From Candidatus Xianfuyuplasma coldseepsis (GTDB lineage Bacteria; Bacillota_I; Bacilli_A; Izemoplasmatales; Izemoplasmataceae), in assembly GCF_014023125.1 (NCBI RefSeq), contig NZ_CP048914.1, forward strand, positions 1,764,698-1,828,697: a DNA stretch of 64,000 bases, read 5' to 3'. The translations under genes and the position numbers were made by a program. The notes under the pieces are model-generated. The model searched no databases. It was given only the letters and a program-made list of their open reading frames with translations, and had not been told where the DNA came from. Positions 44,232 through 54,053 of this stretch are shown here, one piece after another (position 1 is the stretch's first letter; every line of letters begins with the position of its first letter).

Positions 44232-47200
44232 ATGAAAGAAAATATCCTCAAAACATACGATATTGCTTCCTATGATATCGAGCTTGACTTTCAAAAACAA
44301 ATTGCACCAATAGAGAAAGCCATCCAAAAATTGAATAGTAGTCATGAAACCAAATCTTTGAAAGCACACAAGGATTTTTTAGTAAAAGAAAAGAAATCAA
44401 CGTCCGTCATCAATCAATTACAAGAAAAGTCATTGCTTAAAAACCAACGAATTGAACGTGCCGTTGAAAACAAACTTAAAAAAATAAGTGGACGGGAACC
44501 CCGATACAAAGAGGAACTTCAAAACTACATTGATGAACGTACTGCTGCTGCTAACGAGCAAAAAGCAGTGATTGATGAGGCCATTAAAGAGCTACAATTA
44601 GAAGAGCAGCAATTAATTGACGAAATTAAAATTAAATTCAAAACCAATATCGAGTCCTATGTAGAGAAATTGGACATTTACAACAATAACTTTGAAAACA
44701 ATAAACAACGACATCATGAGCAAATTGATGAATATCAACAGGATATCAATAAACAGATTGAGAAGATTGAAGAATTCTATCATACGACGATTAACGATTT
44801 GAGCAATCGAGTTCAAGCCTTCTTCGATGAAAAAGAACAAGACGACAAAGCCATTCAAAGCACACTTACAAAAGCATCTCGAATGTTGTCAACCCAAGCG
44901 ACCAATACACGAAAAACTGCAAATCAACAAATTGCCAATATCAATGAATATGTTGATTCTCTAAAAATTGAATATTCGAATCATTATGAACCGAAAATTG
45001 ACATCATTGATCAACGAATAGCGGATTTAAAGGAGCAATTTGAAGCTCGTACACAGCTTGTAAACGTTGATTTGGATATCAATATTAAAAAATTAGAAGA
45101 TCAACTCACAGAACTTGAAGAGTCTGATAAAAAAGCCCGTCGAAATATCATGGCTAAAATCGACTTATTTCAAATGCGTGCCTCTACGACATTGCAGTAT
45201 GAAGAACGCCTCTTGCATCAAGAAGTACGTGTTTTAAAAAATGAAAGAGAGCTGATTGAGAATTCCTTGTTATTTGAACAAGACAATCTCGAAAAGCTAC
45301 GTGTGTTCTTGCTAAACGATCAAAAGAACTTAAAAGAAACAGGGGATTACTTCCGTGATTTAAATATTGTCTTAAAAGAGCAATTAAACGAGTTTGAACT
45401 AACCAATAACGAGTACATATACAAACATGAACAACTCAAAGCGGATTTCATCACACAGTATACGAATATTTTCCATAACCTGAAAAAAAGCACGATTGAA
45501 ATGACGCAAACCTATCTTGAAAAAATCGCTGATAATAATTATCTAATTGATGACATCAATAAATTTCTCGATACCGCTGATCCACTAAAAGAGATTGAAG
45601 TCAATCGCTTACGTGAAAATATCGAAATTAACGAAGTTCAAGAACGCTATAAAATTAAATTTGCCAAACAAGAATATGAAAAAGAGATTATTGATAATGA
45701 ACTTGCATTTGATATTGCGATGCAAGAGATTAAAACCAAGGAACTTCTCAGTGAATATCACAAAGACGTCGCCGATATTCGCAACAAAGAAGTATATGAT
45801 AAGGCCTTAGAAAAAGCGAAACTAAAACATTCTAAAGCGGAAGAGGTCTACAAATTACGACTCAATAATACAAAATTGGAGCGTCGTTTACTCGACAGTA
45901 AGTATAAAACCGAGCAAAGTATTTTAGAAGAAAATAAGAAACTTGTGGCAATTGATATCCGCAAGCATAATGCGCTTCGTATCAAGGAAATTGAGTACGC
46001 CATCAAAAATCTGAAAATCGAATCCGATTATAAAGTCGAAGTGATTCAGAAAGCCTTGGAAGAAGACTTGCTGAAACTCGAAGAACAAGCCTCCAAGGCA
46101 AAATATGAAAAAGATGCCTATGCGGCCAATCTTCATCTGGAGATTGAAACCAAAACTACCGAGTTTAACAAGCAAAAGAACGCTCTGGAAAACGAAGCCC
46201 AAAAGAGAATTCATCTAATTGATGAAGCCTTAAATCGCGAACTTCGTGAACCAATGAAGAATAAAATCAAAACCGAAGCCATTGTTGATGAACGTCTTAG
46301 TAAATTGGATACCAACAATGCCATTTTTGTTGATTTTATTACAGATATAATCGCGTCCTATCAAGATGACAAACTCAGTGTTGAACAAATTCGAGAAATC
46401 ATCTTATCGAGCGATTCATTACAAGAAAAAGCATCCAAATACCTATCCCGAACCTATGAAGTATTAACTGATGCAATGCAGTTCATGAGCGATATTGAAC
46501 AAGCCAACCATCACAATAAAATTGCCGCTACTTCCGACCAAGGACAAATCAAAAAATATAATCGATTAATTGAAAAAGCGCAATCCGACTTGACGCGTGA
46601 ATTGAATGCGGTTCATACCAGTGAGCAGGATCACAAGACAGTCATTCGTTTATTGATTGAACAAGAAATGAATACCATCAAGCAAGCCAATGTTGATTCG
46701 TTAGACGAGTTAACCCAAATCACAGAAACCGCCTATCATAAAATATTCAGCAAATTACAAGATATCCAAAAACAACTTCGAACGAGTATCACCGAGTTGT
46801 ATCAACCATTGTCACAACACGATCAACAATTGATTGATCATGCGAACAGCAACGCCGATAAAGCAAAGCAACAAGTTCTCGATAAGCTCCAACAAGACTT
46901 TATCCCTATAGATGAGGCATTGGAAGCATTTAAGCAACAAAAACAAGCCGAACAGCAAGAGTTTATCGATCAGTTGGATCAACAAATCAATGAATTTCGC
47001 AATCAAATCAATCATCTAAAAAATGAGGCATTGGAACAAACCAAAGCGATTCATCAAGAACAAGAAGACATCATCAACCAAAAACAGTTATCCAAACAAG
47101 AGATTGAAGCGAGTGAAGAACGTTTTATCGTGATCGAACAAGAAAAGATTGATAACGAAATCAAACAGTTGCAAGCAACCTATGAAGAAGCCCTACAACA

Positions 47201-47825
47201 GTTGGAAGTGAAAGATGCGGAAGCCAAAAAAATCTTTGATTATGAAGATCGCATTCACACCATTGCTGTCGAAAGTGCAACCGCACGCTATAACGATGCA
47301 ACTGTAAAAACAAACAACGTCCATTTGAATAACATGAAGCAATATCAAAATAGCGTTGAACAAGCAACACAAGTCAAAGACCGTAACGAACACAAATACA
47401 ATCAAGAATTACTGGACCTTACCAATCAATTTGAAAAGAATATTTTTACTACTCGTCCCCGTCTTGAAGAATCGATTGGTGATGCACAGAAACAAATCGA
47501 TCAACAAATTGCGGAGAAAACAGAACAACTACACGATCTCCAAACCAACAATCAAAACATTATCACATCCGCGTCAAATGCCTTATATACGGCGTTCCAA
47601 GAAGGATACGACCGCCTCAGTGATAATTTGCAAAACTACATCGAAAAATACCGTCTTATCGAACAAGACTTTATCGCGAAAAACGATCATTCCAATGATC
47701 TTATTTCAGCTAATAATCAAACATTTAACAATTCGTTGTTTGAACTAAGTAAAACCAAACATGAAGAAACCTTAGAAGAATTACTATCAATCAATGCAAC
47801 CATGTATGGAAAGGAGGAGTTCTAG
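44232..47825 (+). CDS. Giant coiled-coil protein A (unknown function)
   Basis: A protein of about 1197 residues that I cannot place in a family. It is almost wholly alpha-helical coiled coil, rich in Glu, Lys, Gln and Asn, with long heptad stretches (for example EKAIQKLNSSHETKSLKAHK and, mid-protein, KALEKAKLKHSKAEEVYK) and few prolines or glycines. I see no signal peptide, transmembrane helix, cysteine or nucleotide-binding loop, so it is probably cytosolic and structural. The frame extends to 44184, but ATG 44232 follows GGGAGGTG at acceptable spacing. It has its own extended -10 promoter and abuts gene B without a gap. SMC-like ATPase domains were looked for and are absent. Confidence 0.9.
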   Translation: MKENILKTYDIASYDIELDFQKQIAPIEKAIQKLNSSHETKSLKAHKDFLVKEKKSTSVINQLQEKSLLKNQRIERAVENKLKKISGREPRYKEELQNYIDERTAAANEQKAVIDEAIKELQLEEQQLIDEIKIKFKTNIESYVEKLDIYNNNFENNKQRHHEQIDEYQQDINKQIEKIEEFYHTTINDLSNRVQAFFDEKEQDDKAIQSTLTKASRMLSTQATNTRKTANQQIANINEYVDSLKIEYSNHYEPKIDIIDQRIADLKEQFEARTQLVNVDLDINIKKLEDQLTELEESDKKARRNIMAKIDLFQMRASTTLQYEERLLHQEVRVLKNERELIENSLLFEQDNLEKLRVFLLNDQKNLKETGDYFRDLNIVLKEQLNEFELTNNEYIYKHEQLKADFITQYTNIFHNLKKSTIEMTQTYLEKIADNNYLIDDINKFLDTADPLKEIEVNRLRENIEINEVQERYKIKFAKQEYEKEIIDNELAFDIAMQEIKTKELLSEYHKDVADIRNKEVYDKALEKAKLKHSKAEEVYKLRLNNTKLERRLLDSKYKTEQSILEENKKLVAIDIRKHNALRIKEIEYAIKNLKIESDYKVEVIQKALEEDLLKLEEQASKAKYEKDAYAANLHLEIETKTTEFNKQKNALENEAQKRIHLIDEALNRELREPMKNKIKTEAIVDERLSKLDTNNAIFVDFITDIIASYQDDKLSVEQIREIILSSDSLQEKASKYLSRTYEVLTDAMQFMSDIEQANHHNKIAATSDQGQIKKYNRLIEKAQSDLTRELNAVHTSEQDHKTVIRLLIEQEMNTIKQANVDSLDELTQITETAYHKIFSKLQDIQKQLRTSITELYQPLSQHDQQLIDHANSNADKAKQQVLDKLQQDFIPIDEALEAFKQQKQAEQQEFIDQLDQQINEFRNQINHLKNEALEQTKAIHQEQEDIINQKQLSKQEIEASEERFIVIEQEKIDNEIKQLQATYEEALQQLEVKDAEAKKIFDYEDRIHTIAVESATARYNDATVKTNNVHLNNMKQYQNSVEQATQVKDRNEHKYNQELLDLTNQFEKNIFTTRPRLEESIGDAQKQIDQQIAEKTEQLHDLQTNNQNIITSASNALYTAFQEGYDRLSDNLQNYIEKYRLIEQDFIAKNDHSNDLISANNQTFNNSLFELSKTKHEETLEELLSINATMYGKEEF

Positions 47826-50744
47826 ATGGCAAAATCCTCTCTACCGAAAGTCATTTCCAAAGCGAACAAAGAAATTGCTTCGATTATCGAACAAGATATT
47901 GAGACCGAATCGAAGTTATTAAAAGACCTCGTTGATCAAGTCTTAGCCGCAAACATGGAAGTGAAAAAGAAAAACAATCAACGCATCAACGAGACTCGAA
48001 AGAAACTGCAAGATCTTGATATTGAAATCGATGAACTCAACAAGTCCATCGATATTGTAGATCGCGAAACGGTATTGGAACAATTAAACGAAATGATTGA
48101 CGCCGAAAATAAAATTTTCGCTGCTCGTCAAGAAATTCGCTTCTTTGACAATGCACAATTAAGTGATACCCTCGCAGAACTGGATGCTATCTATACGAAT
48201 CTCGTCGATTCCATCAGTAATACTAGAGCGGTCGAAACAACCTATCAACAACTTCTCAAAACAAACAATGATATGCTGTTTGACAAACAAGTGGCAATCA
48301 CTACTGCGATTATCGAGCAAATGCAACAACTATATGCTCAAAAAGAACAGTATGCGATGGACCAAATTACAGCCACTTCTACCATCAAGCAAGACATCAT
48401 CGAGTTGGAAAATCAACTGTCACAAATACTCGAAGATCATCACGCGAAACAAGATGCGATTCAAGCAAACAGTCTCTCGATATTTACTGAGGTCGACGAT
48501 GAAATCTTACTGGGTGAGAAAGTGGCACAACAACATGAAAAAACCCTTCAAGATATCGCCGAAAAAAAACAACAGATCAACGATAAATACCATGAAAAAC
48601 GCCAGCAAATCATCGATGGGTATAAAGCCTATGAACAATCTGTTCGTGATAAATTAGAAGCACAAAACCAACAAGAACTACTCGCTGAACGCGAAGAGCA
48701 AAAGAAAAAAGAAGAGCAATTAAAAAATATTCGTTTGTTGATCATCGATGCCGAGAAAAAACAAGATTTCAATAAAGTCCAAACGTTAATGAAGCAATTT
48801 GAGAAAATCGAGAAATCCAATGTTGCTCGCGTCACCGATAAGACCGATAAACTCCTTGCCCAAGAAACAAAAAAAACGCATGAAAAAGCGATTAAGCAAC
48901 TAAAAACTCTCGAACTAAAATACGTTCAAGACATGAACAAACAAGAATTGAATTATGAACTCGAACACATCAAATTTGAAGAGTCAAAAATCTTATACAA
49001 AATCAAATCGGATCATCAAGCACTTCTACATGATCAACAAATTACAAAGGATCATATCCATCAGTTGCAATCGTTTCTGTCCACAAAACTCGAGTTAACA
49101 AAACAATTGTATCAATTGAAAACCACGCTTCGAATTGCCGAACTGGATATTATGATGGAAAATGAAAAAACCGATCATACGTTAATTGATGGATTCAAGA
49201 CATTACTCCAAGAACTCAAGGAAGTCGAACGCAAACGGCTCCTTGCATTACAAGAAAACGTGAACCATCATGAAATCATCAAAATTGATCAACAATATCA
49301 CATCGGTAAAACCGTTTTAGACCTTAAACTGCATAAACAACTTACCGATATCGATCAACGAATCTTAAAAACACGTAACGAATCCCTGATTAAAATCGAA
49401 AAGATGAAAGAGGAAGCAAACAGCGAAATCATCTACCAAGAATCCCTAATTAAAATTGCTCAAAAAGAACGGGAATTGCAGTTAACGAAAGTTCATTCAC
49501 TCTATGAAAATGAACGCTCGCTAGCCGAGGAGCAAGTCGAACGAATCAACCTTGGAATTCAGGTAAATGACGCCTTTGTTAAAACCACATTACAAAATCA
49601 AATCCTCTTCGCACAACAGCAAATTAACTGTGCGGAAAGTGAATTTGACATTCGCGTGGAAAATATCAATCTCACCAAAGAACAAGAGTTGGCCTATGCC
49701 AATAAGAAAATTGATTATTATCGTCAAAAATACGAATATGAGAAATCCAAATTACGCAAAGAGTTAAATGATAAACTGGAAGACTTAAACTTCAAACTTC
49801 TCCTCTTTACCGATAAAAAGGAAAACCAATCGATTCAAGCGCAAATCAACCAATTGCAAGATCGTTATCAAGCAATGATTGATGAAATTGATGTCCAAGA
49901 AGAACAAGATGCGGAAATCAAACGCTATGAAATCGTCATTACCGCAGCGGAAGAACGAGCCCGGCAAGCTATTGAAGAAGCCAGTGCCCTTAAAGAACAA
50001 ACTACTGCTGCCTTTGAGGCATTACTCGATCAAACCCAGGGCAAGTTCCAACAAATCGAACAAAACAACCATTCGCAAGACACCGTCGGCATCATGCCAC
50101 TCTTAAACAGTGGTGCCATCAGCAGCGCGGATCAACGTCTTCAAAAAGCGATATCGGAAGCTGAAGAACTATATAACGATCGCATCATTGAACCCAATCG
50201 CATCATCAATAAAACCAAACAAGAACTACTTGATATGACCAATGATGAAGAAACAGAAGCGTTCATCCAACAACAAAAAGCCCTGAAAAAAGAGAAAATC
50301 CAAGAACATTCAGATTTATTGGAAGAACTTCACCAGATTCGTGAAGAATCTCTGGAGGGGATCACCGATGAAGTCGATCGTGCAAAACTGATGCAACAAA
50401 AAGTTCTCGAACAACAGACCGAGTACGTTATCAACGCACCACTCTATCGCGATGACAAAGCAATTGAACGTGATTATGAAGCGTTGAAGCAAAAAGAACG
50501 AAGTTACTACGACAAGCAACTGGGAGAATTGAATCGCTTTATCAGCCAGGAACTGGTTGAACACAAAAAGGTATTAAAAGAAACAAACGCTTTAATCAAA
50601 GCGGTAAACAAACCCTATAAGAAATACATACGGAAAGCATCCCGTGGGTTAAACGCCGAAAAACGGGAACTGATTCGTAAAAACAAACGTGTCCTTCGTA
50701 AAGCCCTTAGCGATGCCGAAGCAGCGTTTGATGTTGAACTATAA
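47826..50744 (+). CDS. Giant coiled-coil protein B (unknown function)
   Basis: A 972-residue companion of protein A, again nearly continuous coiled coil with high Gln/Lys/Glu content. A break occurs around residues 750-770 (DTVGIMPLLNSGAISSADQR). The last 50 residues are strikingly basic (KPYKKYIRKASRGL, KRELIRKNKRVLRK) and could contact membrane phospholipid or nucleic acid. One cysteine is visible (QINCAES). No transmembrane or signal segment. The ATG directly follows the TAG of protein A, with AAAGGAGGAG across the junction, so translation is probably coupled and the products stoichiometric. A terminator follows at 50743-50774. Function unknown; a cytoskeletal or scaffold role is inference. 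Confidence 0.9.
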   Translation: MAKSSLPKVISKANKEIASIIEQDIETESKLLKDLVDQVLAANMEVKKKNNQRINETRKKLQDLDIEIDELNKSIDIVDRETVLEQLNEMIDAENKIFAARQEIRFFDNAQLSDTLAELDAIYTNLVDSISNTRAVETTYQQLLKTNNDMLFDKQVAITTAIIEQMQQLYAQKEQYAMDQITATSTIKQDIIELENQLSQILEDHHAKQDAIQANSLSIFTEVDDEILLGEKVAQQHEKTLQDIAEKKQQINDKYHEKRQQIIDGYKAYEQSVRDKLEAQNQQELLAEREEQKKKEEQLKNIRLLIIDAEKKQDFNKVQTLMKQFEKIEKSNVARVTDKTDKLLAQETKKTHEKAIKQLKTLELKYVQDMNKQELNYELEHIKFEESKILYKIKSDHQALLHDQQITKDHIHQLQSFLSTKLELTKQLYQLKTTLRIAELDIMMENEKTDHTLIDGFKTLLQELKEVERKRLLALQENVNHHEIIKIDQQYHIGKTVLDLKLHKQLTDIDQRILKTRNESLIKIEKMKEEANSEIIYQESLIKIAQKERELQLTKVHSLYENERSLAEEQVERINLGIQVNDAFVKTTLQNQILFAQQQINCAESEFDIRVENINLTKEQELAYANKKIDYYRQKYEYEKSKLRKELNDKLEDLNFKLLLFTDKKENQSIQAQINQLQDRYQAMIDEIDVQEEQDAEIKRYEIVITAAEERARQAIEEASALKEQTTAAFEALLDQTQGKFQQIEQNNHSQDTVGIMPLLNSGAISSADQRLQKAISEAEELYNDRIIEPNRIINKTKQELLDMTNDEETEAFIQQQKALKKEKIQEHSDLLEELHQIREESLEGITDEVDRAKLMQQKVLEQQTEYVINAPLYRDDKAIERDYEALKQKERSYYDKQLGELNRFISQELVEHKKVLKETNALIKAVNKPYKKYIRKASRGLNAEKRELIRKNKRVLRKALSDAEAAFDVEL

Positions 50745-50774
50745 AAAGCGTCCACATTTGTGAACGCTTTTTTT
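50743..50774. terminator. Bidirectional terminator between coiled-coil operon and deoB
   Basis: Nine-bp outer stem AAAAAGCGT/ACGCTTTTT, one mismatch, CAC/GTG inner stem, with A- and T-runs for both directions. Confidence 0.92.
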
Positions 50775-51948
50775 ATTGTAGTTTTGTTAGGAAACTTGTA
50801 CCATATTGTGCTTGTTTTGTTTTGAAATTCTCCGAGATGGTTGCACCGATATCAGCAAATGTATCCCGAATTGGCAGTTCGCCTCCCTGAATACTTGGTG
50901 AATAGACCAATAATGGTACAAACTCACGTGTATGATCGGTACCTTCAAAGGTTGGATCATTCCCATGATCCGCCGTAATGATTAATAGATCGTCATCATT
51001 CAGTTGCTTCTGCAGTTCGCCAAGTTGTTGATCAAACTCTTCTAACGCTTCTTTGTATCCTTCTGGATTCCGGCGATGACCATATAACGCATCAAAATCC
51101 ACAAGATTTAAGTAGGCTAAACCTTTAAAATCATGTGCCGCATAGGCGATGAAATTTTCCATTCCATGGCGATTGGACTTCTGTTTATAGGTTTCAGTGA
51201 CACCTTCACCATCGTAGATATCGTTGATTTTCCCAAACGCTACGACATCATATCCGGCGTCTTTAAGATAATTCATCGCTGTTGGTTCAAATGGCCTCAA
51301 GGCATAATCGTGACGATTGGCGGTACGAACGAATTCACCTTTCTTATCACCAATGAACGGGCGTGCGATAATCCGACCAACCTTCCATTCATCTTTCATT
51401 GTTAGTTCACGGGCAATTTCACAGGCTTTGTATAATTCATCCAGACCTACTGCTTCTTCATGAGCAGCAATCTGCAAGACGCTATCAGCACTAGTGTAGA
51501 CAATTAAATCCCCTGTTTTCATTTGATGTTCACCGAATTCTTCGATGATGTCTGTTCCACTTGCGGCTTTATTACCAACGATGTTGCGACCGGTTCGCTT
51601 CGACAGTTCATCGAGCAGTTCTTGGGGGAATCCGGTGTCGGTAAAGGTGATGAATGGGTCGACAATTTTCAATCCCATAATTTCCCAGTGTCCCGTCATC
51701 GTATCTTTCCCATTACTCATTTCTCGCATTTTTGTATAATAACCTTTTGCATCGACTATTGGTGGTACACCAATGATTTTCGTCAAGTTACCATAACCCA
51801 GTTGTTCCATGTTTGGCAAATGAATTCCACCCGTTGCCTCCGCAATATGACCTATGGTATTGGCTCCATCATCACCAAATAAATGAGCATCTTCTTGTGC
51901 GCCACAACCGACGCTGTCAATGACAATTAGAAAGATTCGTTTAAACAT
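50773..51948 (-). CDS. deoB: Phosphopentomutase
   Basis: Interconverts (deoxy)ribose-1-phosphate and -5-phosphate, linking the phosphorylases Pdp and DeoD with DeoC. The 391-aa alkaline-phosphatase-fold protein shows the metal-binding [12 protein letters not shown], the phosphorylated threonine region [22 protein letters not shown], and the second metal cluster [19 protein letters not shown]. The frame extends to 52095 inside xerD; ATG 51948 (GGAG nine bases upstream) or ATG 51954 are real candidates. It overlaps xerD by eight bases, matching the xerD-deoB order of Bacillus. Confidence 0.96.
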   Translation of the reverse strand: MFKRIFLIVIDSVGCGAQEDAHLFGDDGANTIGHIAEATGGIHLPNMEQLGYGNLTKIIGVPPIVDAKGYYTKMREMSNGKDTMTGHWEIMGLKIVDPFITFTDTGFPQELLDELSKRTGRNIVGNKAASGTDIIEEFGEHQMKTGDLIVYTSADSVLQIAAHEEAVGLDELYKACEIARELTMKDEWKVGRIIARPFIGDKKGEFVRTANRHDYALRPFEPTAMNYLKDAGYDVVAFGKINDIYDGEGVTETYKQKSNRHGMENFIAYAAHDFKGLAYLNLVDFDALYGHRRNPEGYKEALEEFDQQLGELQKQLNDDDLLIITADHGNDPTFEGTDHTREFVPLLVYSPSIQGGELPIRDTFADIGATISENFKTKQAQYGTSFLTKLQ

Positions 51949-52858
51949 CTTCATCGTCTCCTTTTTGTTGAGCACGAGGATGATAGTCCTCGTATACTTG
52001 TTGTAATTGTTGCTTTGAGATATGCGTGTATATTTGCGTTGTGGAAATATCTTCATGACCGAGGAGTTCTTGAACGACACGTAGATCAACACCATTTGCT
52101 AATAAATGGGATGCGAAACTATGACGTAGGGTGTGCGGTGATACGTCTTTGGTTATTCCCGCTTTACGGGTTAAGTTCTGTAAGACTTTGTAGAAACCAA
52201 CTCGACTCATCGCGTGTCCTCTACTATTGACGAATAAAATGTCACCAGGAACTTTCTTTAAATGGGGACGAGACTGCTCCAGGTATTTTTTTAAGGCAAA
52301 CGACGCTTCGGCACCGATTGGTACAATTCGTTCTTTATTCCCTTTACCCGATACATTCAAAAATCCCATATTGATGTGAAGATCCCCCATCCGCAATTCC
52401 AATAACTCACTAATCCGTAATCCACTTCCGTATAATAGTTCTAACATTGCTCGGTTGCGAATGTCAAGTGCTTCGCTTCCACCTGCTGCAACCATTAACG
52501 CATCAACTTCTTCAACACTCAAAACCACTGGAAGTTTCTTCTCTTTTTTGGGTAATCGAATCCCGAGTGCAATGTTCGTTGTCACAAGTTTTTCAAGTAG
52601 TAAATACTTATGAAAACTACGAATTGCGCTCATTTTACGGGAGATACTACTTACCGTTGATTTTTTTCGCTTTAAACGTGCAATAAAATTACGAATATGC
52701 TGTTTCGTTATCATTTGAGGGTCATTAATATTATAGTTTCGTCCAACAAACTCTACATATTCTGTTAAATCCGTTACATAGGAGCTTATAGAGTTGGCAC
52801 TCAATCCTTTGGTAATTCGCAAATAGTATTCGTATTCCTTTAATAATCGTTGTAACAT
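51941..52858 (-). CDS. xerD: Tyrosine recombinase XerD
   Basis: Site-specific recombinase resolving chromosome dimers at dif. The 305-aa protein has an N-terminal SAM-like core-binding domain and a catalytic domain with Arg in [11 protein letters not shown], Lys in [34 protein letters not shown] with nucleophilic Tyr. The housekeeping context (hemW upstream with one-base overlap, deoB downstream) argues for XerD and against a mobile-element integrase. Its partner XerC is not in the window. Confidence 0.92.
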   Translation of the reverse strand: MLQRLLKEYEYYLRITKGLSANSISSYVTDLTEYVEFVGRNYNINDPQMITKQHIRNFIARLKRKKSTVSSISRKMSAIRSFHKYLLLEKLVTTNIALGIRLPKKEKKLPVVLSVEEVDALMVAAGGSEALDIRNRAMLELLYGSGLRISELLELRMGDLHINMGFLNVSGKGNKERIVPIGAEASFALKKYLEQSRPHLKKVPGDILFVNSRGHAMSRVGFYKVLQNLTRKAGITKDVSPHTLRHSFASHLLANGVDLRVVQELLGHEDISTTQIYTHISKQQLQQVYEDYHPRAQQKGDDEDV

Positions 52859-53979
52859 TATGATCCCTCCAAAAAGATTTGAAATATTTCATTACCCAAT
52901 AATAGTCCTTTACGGGTAAAACGTAAATAATTATTTTCAATCGTTAATAGTTTTAAATTGATGTGTTTTTGTAACTCTGGAAAACGTTCCATTAATGAAA
53001 TCGAAAATTGATGTTCGATGGTAGGAATATGGATTCCTTGTAATAATCGCATGCCCATGATTAAGGTATCAGTAAGAATATTGGTATCTTCATTTCGATA
53101 CCAATCGAAATCTCCTTGATTCATCCGTTTGATGTATTCCCTTGTATTCGCTGGATGATAGAACCGCGTACCATTATTGAAGGAATGGGCCCCACTACCA
53201 ATCCCAAGGTATTCTTGATTGCGCCAATACGTTAGGTTGTGCTTGGCTTCCATCGACGGTTTGGCAAAATTGCTAATTTCATAATGATTGTAGCGATTAC
53301 GAGTAAGCGTATCAATAATCGTTTGATACATTATAGCTTCATCGTCTTCGGAGTTCATCGTGACTCTTCCTTGTTTATAGTGATGGTATAATTGTGTTTT
53401 CTCTTCCCATATAAGCGCATAATAGGAAATATGCGGGACGTCTAACACCAATACTTGATCCAAGTCGTATATGACATCATCTACTGTTTGGTGAACGAGA
53501 GAAAACATCAAATCAATACTGATGTTATCAATGTGATATTGTCGTAATAACGAAACAGCTTTGGCCACATCTGAGACCTGATGATCACGACCGAGTGTCA
53601 CCAATTGTACGGGGTTGAATGTTTGAACTCCAATACTTACTCGATTAATATGATATTGCTGTAGAAGTTGAACTTTGTCTTCGGTGACATTGTTTGGATT
53701 GGTCTCAATGGAATATTCCAACACCAAATCGATGTTGACTACTTGTTCAATCGTTGAAAAGATTCGTGATAATTGAGTGATTGATAGGCTGAGTGGGGTT
53801 CCCCCACCAAGAAATATCGTTTTTATGTTAACTAAGTCCTTTTTGCGATACAAAAGCTCTTTGACCAGTGCGTCAACATATTCGTCTTTTCGAGAATCGG
53901 TCGCAAGTGACTTGTGAAAGTCACAGTAGGTACAAATATGGTCACAAAACGGAAAATGAATATATAAACTAGTTAACAT
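52858..53979 (-). CDS. hemW: HemW-family radical SAM protein
   Basis: Radical SAM protein of the HemW/CPO-like group, in known members a heme chaperone rather than a coproporphyrinogen oxidase. The 373-aa product begins MLTSLYIHFPFC with the cluster cysteines at 12, 16 and 19 (CX3CX2C). Downstream are FLGGGTPLSL, YSIETNPNN, RVSIGVQTF, SIDLMFSLVHQT and YEISNFAKP, all family landmarks. It lacks the extra cysteine of true HemN. ATG 53979 follows GAGGTGTGCATT. The lepA-hemW order is common in Bacillota. No heme synthesis gene is in the window. Confidence 0.93.
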   Translation of the reverse strand: MLTSLYIHFPFCDHICTYCDFHKSLATDSRKDEYVDALVKELLYRKKDLVNIKTIFLGGGTPLSLSITQLSRIFSTIEQVVNIDLVLEYSIETNPNNVTEDKVQLLQQYHINRVSIGVQTFNPVQLVTLGRDHQVSDVAKAVSLLRQYHIDNISIDLMFSLVHQTVDDVIYDLDQVLVLDVPHISYYALIWEEKTQLYHHYKQGRVTMNSEDDEAIMYQTIIDTLTRNRYNHYEISNFAKPSMEAKHNLTYWRNQEYLGIGSGAHSFNNGTRFYHPANTREYIKRMNQGDFDWYRNEDTNILTDTLIMGMRLLQGIHIPTIEHQFSISLMERFPELQKHINLKLLTIENNYLRFTRKGLLLGNEIFQIFLEGS

Positions 53980-54026
53980 AATGCACACCTCTATTTATAT
54001 TGTATCATATTTGCGATATTTTGAGG

Positions 54027-54053
54027 TAAAAAAACGGACAAATTTTGTCCGTT
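54027..54053 (-). terminator. Terminator after lepA
   Basis: Stem AACGGACAA/TTGTCCGTT followed by a seven-T run on the minus strand, overlapping the lepA stop. Confidence 0.9.

Noticed and set aside
44232-50744. Coiled-coil genes as SMC/RecN-type ATPases or phage tape-measure protein
   Set aside because: No Walker A, signature or Walker B motif at either end, no hinge, and no phage genes around.
51941-52858. Tyrosine recombinase as a sign of an integrated element
   Set aside because: Neighbours hemW and deoB, family length and absence of phage or attachment-site features show chromosomal XerD.
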